Notes under the pieces: model-generated
Told to the model about the DNA's origin: nothing
Seen by the model: the letters and a program-made list of their open reading frames with translations, nothing else
The model's database searches: none
Part shown: positions 62,688 through 64,000 of the stretch, piece after piece
Position numbering within the stretch: the first letter of the stretch is position 1
Layout: each line of letters starts with the position of its first letter
Translations under genes and position numbers: made by a program
Assembly: GCA_012839475.1 (NCBI GenBank)
Contig: DUNG01000034.1
Coordinates: 213,654-277,653, forward strand
Length of the DNA: 64,000 bases
Direction of reading: 5' to 3'
DNA from: Petrimonas sp.
Lineage (GTDB): Bacteria > Bacteroidota > Bacteroidia > Bacteroidales > Dysgonomonadaceae

Positions 62688-63307
62688 TTTTTCAAAAGTT
62701 TTATAATGTTGCCGATTTCCGTTTTTTTCTTGCCTACTTCCACACATTTTTCAAATACAGATGGATCCATTCGATAAAACGCCTCCATATCCAATCGAAT
62801 ATCCTCCTCCAAAAAAACCAGAAGGGATTTCACGGAACGCAGTTGCAATTTCGGGGAATAGGCGATGAGGTCACACAACGCCTTTTCGGGAGTGGCGAAA
62901 AGAAAAGCGTAATCGTCTTGAATAATTTGCGATATGCCGATAGGGTAATAATCCGCGGGACAGTATATATAATCAAATTGTCCGAACCGGTTTTTGAAAG
63001 TTCGACTTCTTTTTATCGTCATCGACGTGGTATTGAATACCCTCTCCGGTATCAACCCGTGAAACCGTAACGCACTTTCCATTGACACGTAAGAGGGGCC
63101 GTACAGGTGATTGGCGATTAACTCGGTAGATATGGCCCTTTGGGTAATCTGAGGGGAGACAACATACATTCCCCGCTTTAAGCGAATAATTGCCCCCTGC
63201 TTTTCCAGAGCAGATACCTTATCGTTTAATGACCTATGCGAAGGATAAACGCTTTGCAACGAAGTGTAATCTATAGGCACAACACCAAAATGAAGCAACG
63301 AATTCAT
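62684..63307 (-). CDS. AbiEi-family antitoxin (type IV toxin-antitoxin)
   Basis: 207 residues. The N-terminal winged helix (KVSALEKQGAIIRLKRGMYVV) and the C-terminal AbiEi domain (LIANHLYGPSYVSMESALRF, then RTFKNRFGQFDYIYCP and FATPEKALCDLIAY) are typical of AbiEi, which represses its own operon and neutralises the nucleotidyltransferase toxin AbiEii. It looks complete and in frame. Its partner directly downstream is a wreck, so this is an orphan antitoxin. Retention could reflect protection from other AbiEii copies in the genome or recent loss of the toxin. Confidence 0.88.
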   Translation of the reverse strand: MNSLLHFGVVPIDYTSLQSVYPSHRSLNDKVSALEKQGAIIRLKRGMYVVSPQITQRAISTELIANHLYGPSYVSMESALRFHGLIPERVFNTTSMTIKRSRTFKNRFGQFDYIYCPADYYPIGISQIIQDDYAFLFATPEKALCDLIAYSPKLQLRSVKSLLVFLEEDIRLDMEAFYRMDPSVFEKCVEVGKKKTEIGNIIKLLKK

Positions 63308-63457
63308 AGAATAACTGTATTTATTACCGCAAATAGAGTAATTTTTCGCATAGTTAATCGACTTTTATTCGATTTTCCATGCAAATAACAACAAAAAAGC
63401 AAAAACAAAAAGAAACCCCACGGGTTGATTTTTCAGGGATGGAAACGTGTAAAATCC

Positions 63458-63598
63458 TTACCTTAGCTTTACCAATAACCCTTGCTTTACCCAACGAGTC
63501 AAATTGTTGGCGTTGAAACCGGGCTTTAACGCTTTAATTTGGTGTGTGCTTATACACCCGATCTCGATAAAATGATTTTGAAACTCCAAGAAGTTCAT
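63458..63598 (-). pseudogene. N-terminal fragment of a second AbiEi-like or winged-helix protein
   Basis: 46 codons, ATG at 63598 to TAA at 63458. MNFLEFQNHFIEIGCISTHQ followed by ALKPGFNANNLTRWVKQG and LLVKLR is the N-terminal helix-turn-helix typical of Bacteroidetes AbiEi-type regulators, which then continue for 150 residues or more. Here it stops at the beta-wing. Too short to appear as a normal gene call. Confidence 0.5.
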
Positions 63599-64000
63599 TC
63601 TATTTCTATTTTTCTACAAAAATGGTGATTTTTGGAAATATATCATCTGGGAAAGTTGTATTTCCGTTATTTTTCCGATAGATAACGTGTTTATTAGTCG
63701 TTTTCTATCAAAAAAGTGTCAATTTTATTCCAGCTATCTTGAATATTTCGTTCCCAAAAGCGCATTTTCATCTATCTTTGTTTTCAGACATCGGAATGGA
63801 AATGTCAAAAAATATTGGGTGGAAATAATATTGGTTTACTTAACTTTCGCATATTGTTTACTGTTTCAGCTTTCAGAGCGAAGACCTCATAAACTCCTGC
63901 GGGGACACATCCTGCGAAGATCGCGTTAAAAAAGAAAAGCTGTTTGAAGCGTTAGCAAGTTCTTTTCTTTTAGCGAGCGAGCAGAAGATGGGTCGCAGGA
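63599..64000. other. Right-edge non-coding or undetermined region
   Basis: Upstream half is A+T-rich; the last 120 bases change in composition, with repeated CCTGCGGGG/CCTGCGAAG words and a stem AAAAGAAAAG (63930-63939) / CTTTTCTTTT (63962-63971). An 80-codon plus frame at 63687 has no protein-like features. I cannot name this region. Confidence 0.3.

Noticed and set aside
63687..63929. 80-codon plus-strand frame near the right edge
   Set aside because: No start context, no domain, and composition follows the A+T-rich background.

Overview
The window looks like a chromosome segment from a Bacteroidetes bacterium of the order Bacteroidales, probably near the Dysgonomonadaceae/Porphyromonadaceae; the family is an inference. 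The signs are promoters of the form TTTG-N18-23-TAnnTTTG ahead of tRNA genes and glnN, type III glutamine synthetase, an sppA-lpxK-PNP-thiL operon, an ECF sigma factor paired with a beta-barrel protein, DUF3810 and DUF3267 membrane proteins, and many exported GH78/GH106 rhamnosidase-type enzymes with lipoprotein signals.

Layout. 1-1.9 kb: an ECF sigma factor overlapping the start of a membrane-anchored beta-barrel protein that runs off the left edge. 2.3-7.0 kb: housekeeping operon sppA, lpxK, purine nucleoside phosphorylase, thiL. 7.2-8.8 kb: an A+T-rich gene for a Tat-exported protein with an L-fucose-isomerase-like C-terminal part. 9.1-13.3 kb: an accessory island next to tRNA-Phe, holding an AAA/DUF4143 ATPase, the stump of a Cas6 gene that runs directly into a two-repeat CRISPR remnant, an IS481-like insertion sequence with iterated terminal repeats, and an unknown gene. 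13.3-14.0 kb: a metallophosphoesterase.

14.4-45.4 kb: a large glycan-degradation locus. On the plus strand are GH78, a DUF5722 (clan GH-A-like) lipoprotein, a truncated lipoprotein, GH106, an exported PHP-domain protein, GH78, GH78, GH36, GH78, a GH106-like enzyme and an HdeD-type membrane protein. On the minus strand are two more GH78 enzymes and a WbsX/GH99-like lipoprotein. An AraC-type regulator follows at 46 kb. A third GH106 enzyme with an arabinose/fucose-isomerase-like gene lies at 57-61.7 kb. Together these would strip alpha-L-rhamnose and alpha-galactose from a plant or microbial polysaccharide or glycoside. No SusC/SusD pair, sugar transporter or rhamnose catabolic gene is present in the window, so uptake must be encoded elsewhere.

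46.9-57 kb is a mixed housekeeping stretch: ftsH, an exonuclease/phosphatase-calcineurin fusion, tRNA-Val, two membrane zinc-peptidase-like proteins, glnN and a mannose-1-phosphate guanylyltransferase. 62-64 kb has tRNA-Leu with promoter and terminator, then an AbiE toxin-antitoxin locus whose toxin is reduced to its two ends, plus a second antitoxin-like fragment.

The most interesting items are remains and junctions: the Cas6/CRISPR scar, the gutted AbiEii toxin beside an intact AbiEi antitoxin, a 73-bp dispersed repeat in direct orientation at 18.8 and 57.1 kb that brackets most of the rhamnosidase locus, the many-repeat ends of the IS, and an exported isomerase-like protein of foreign base composition. 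I found no clearly new complete defence system.
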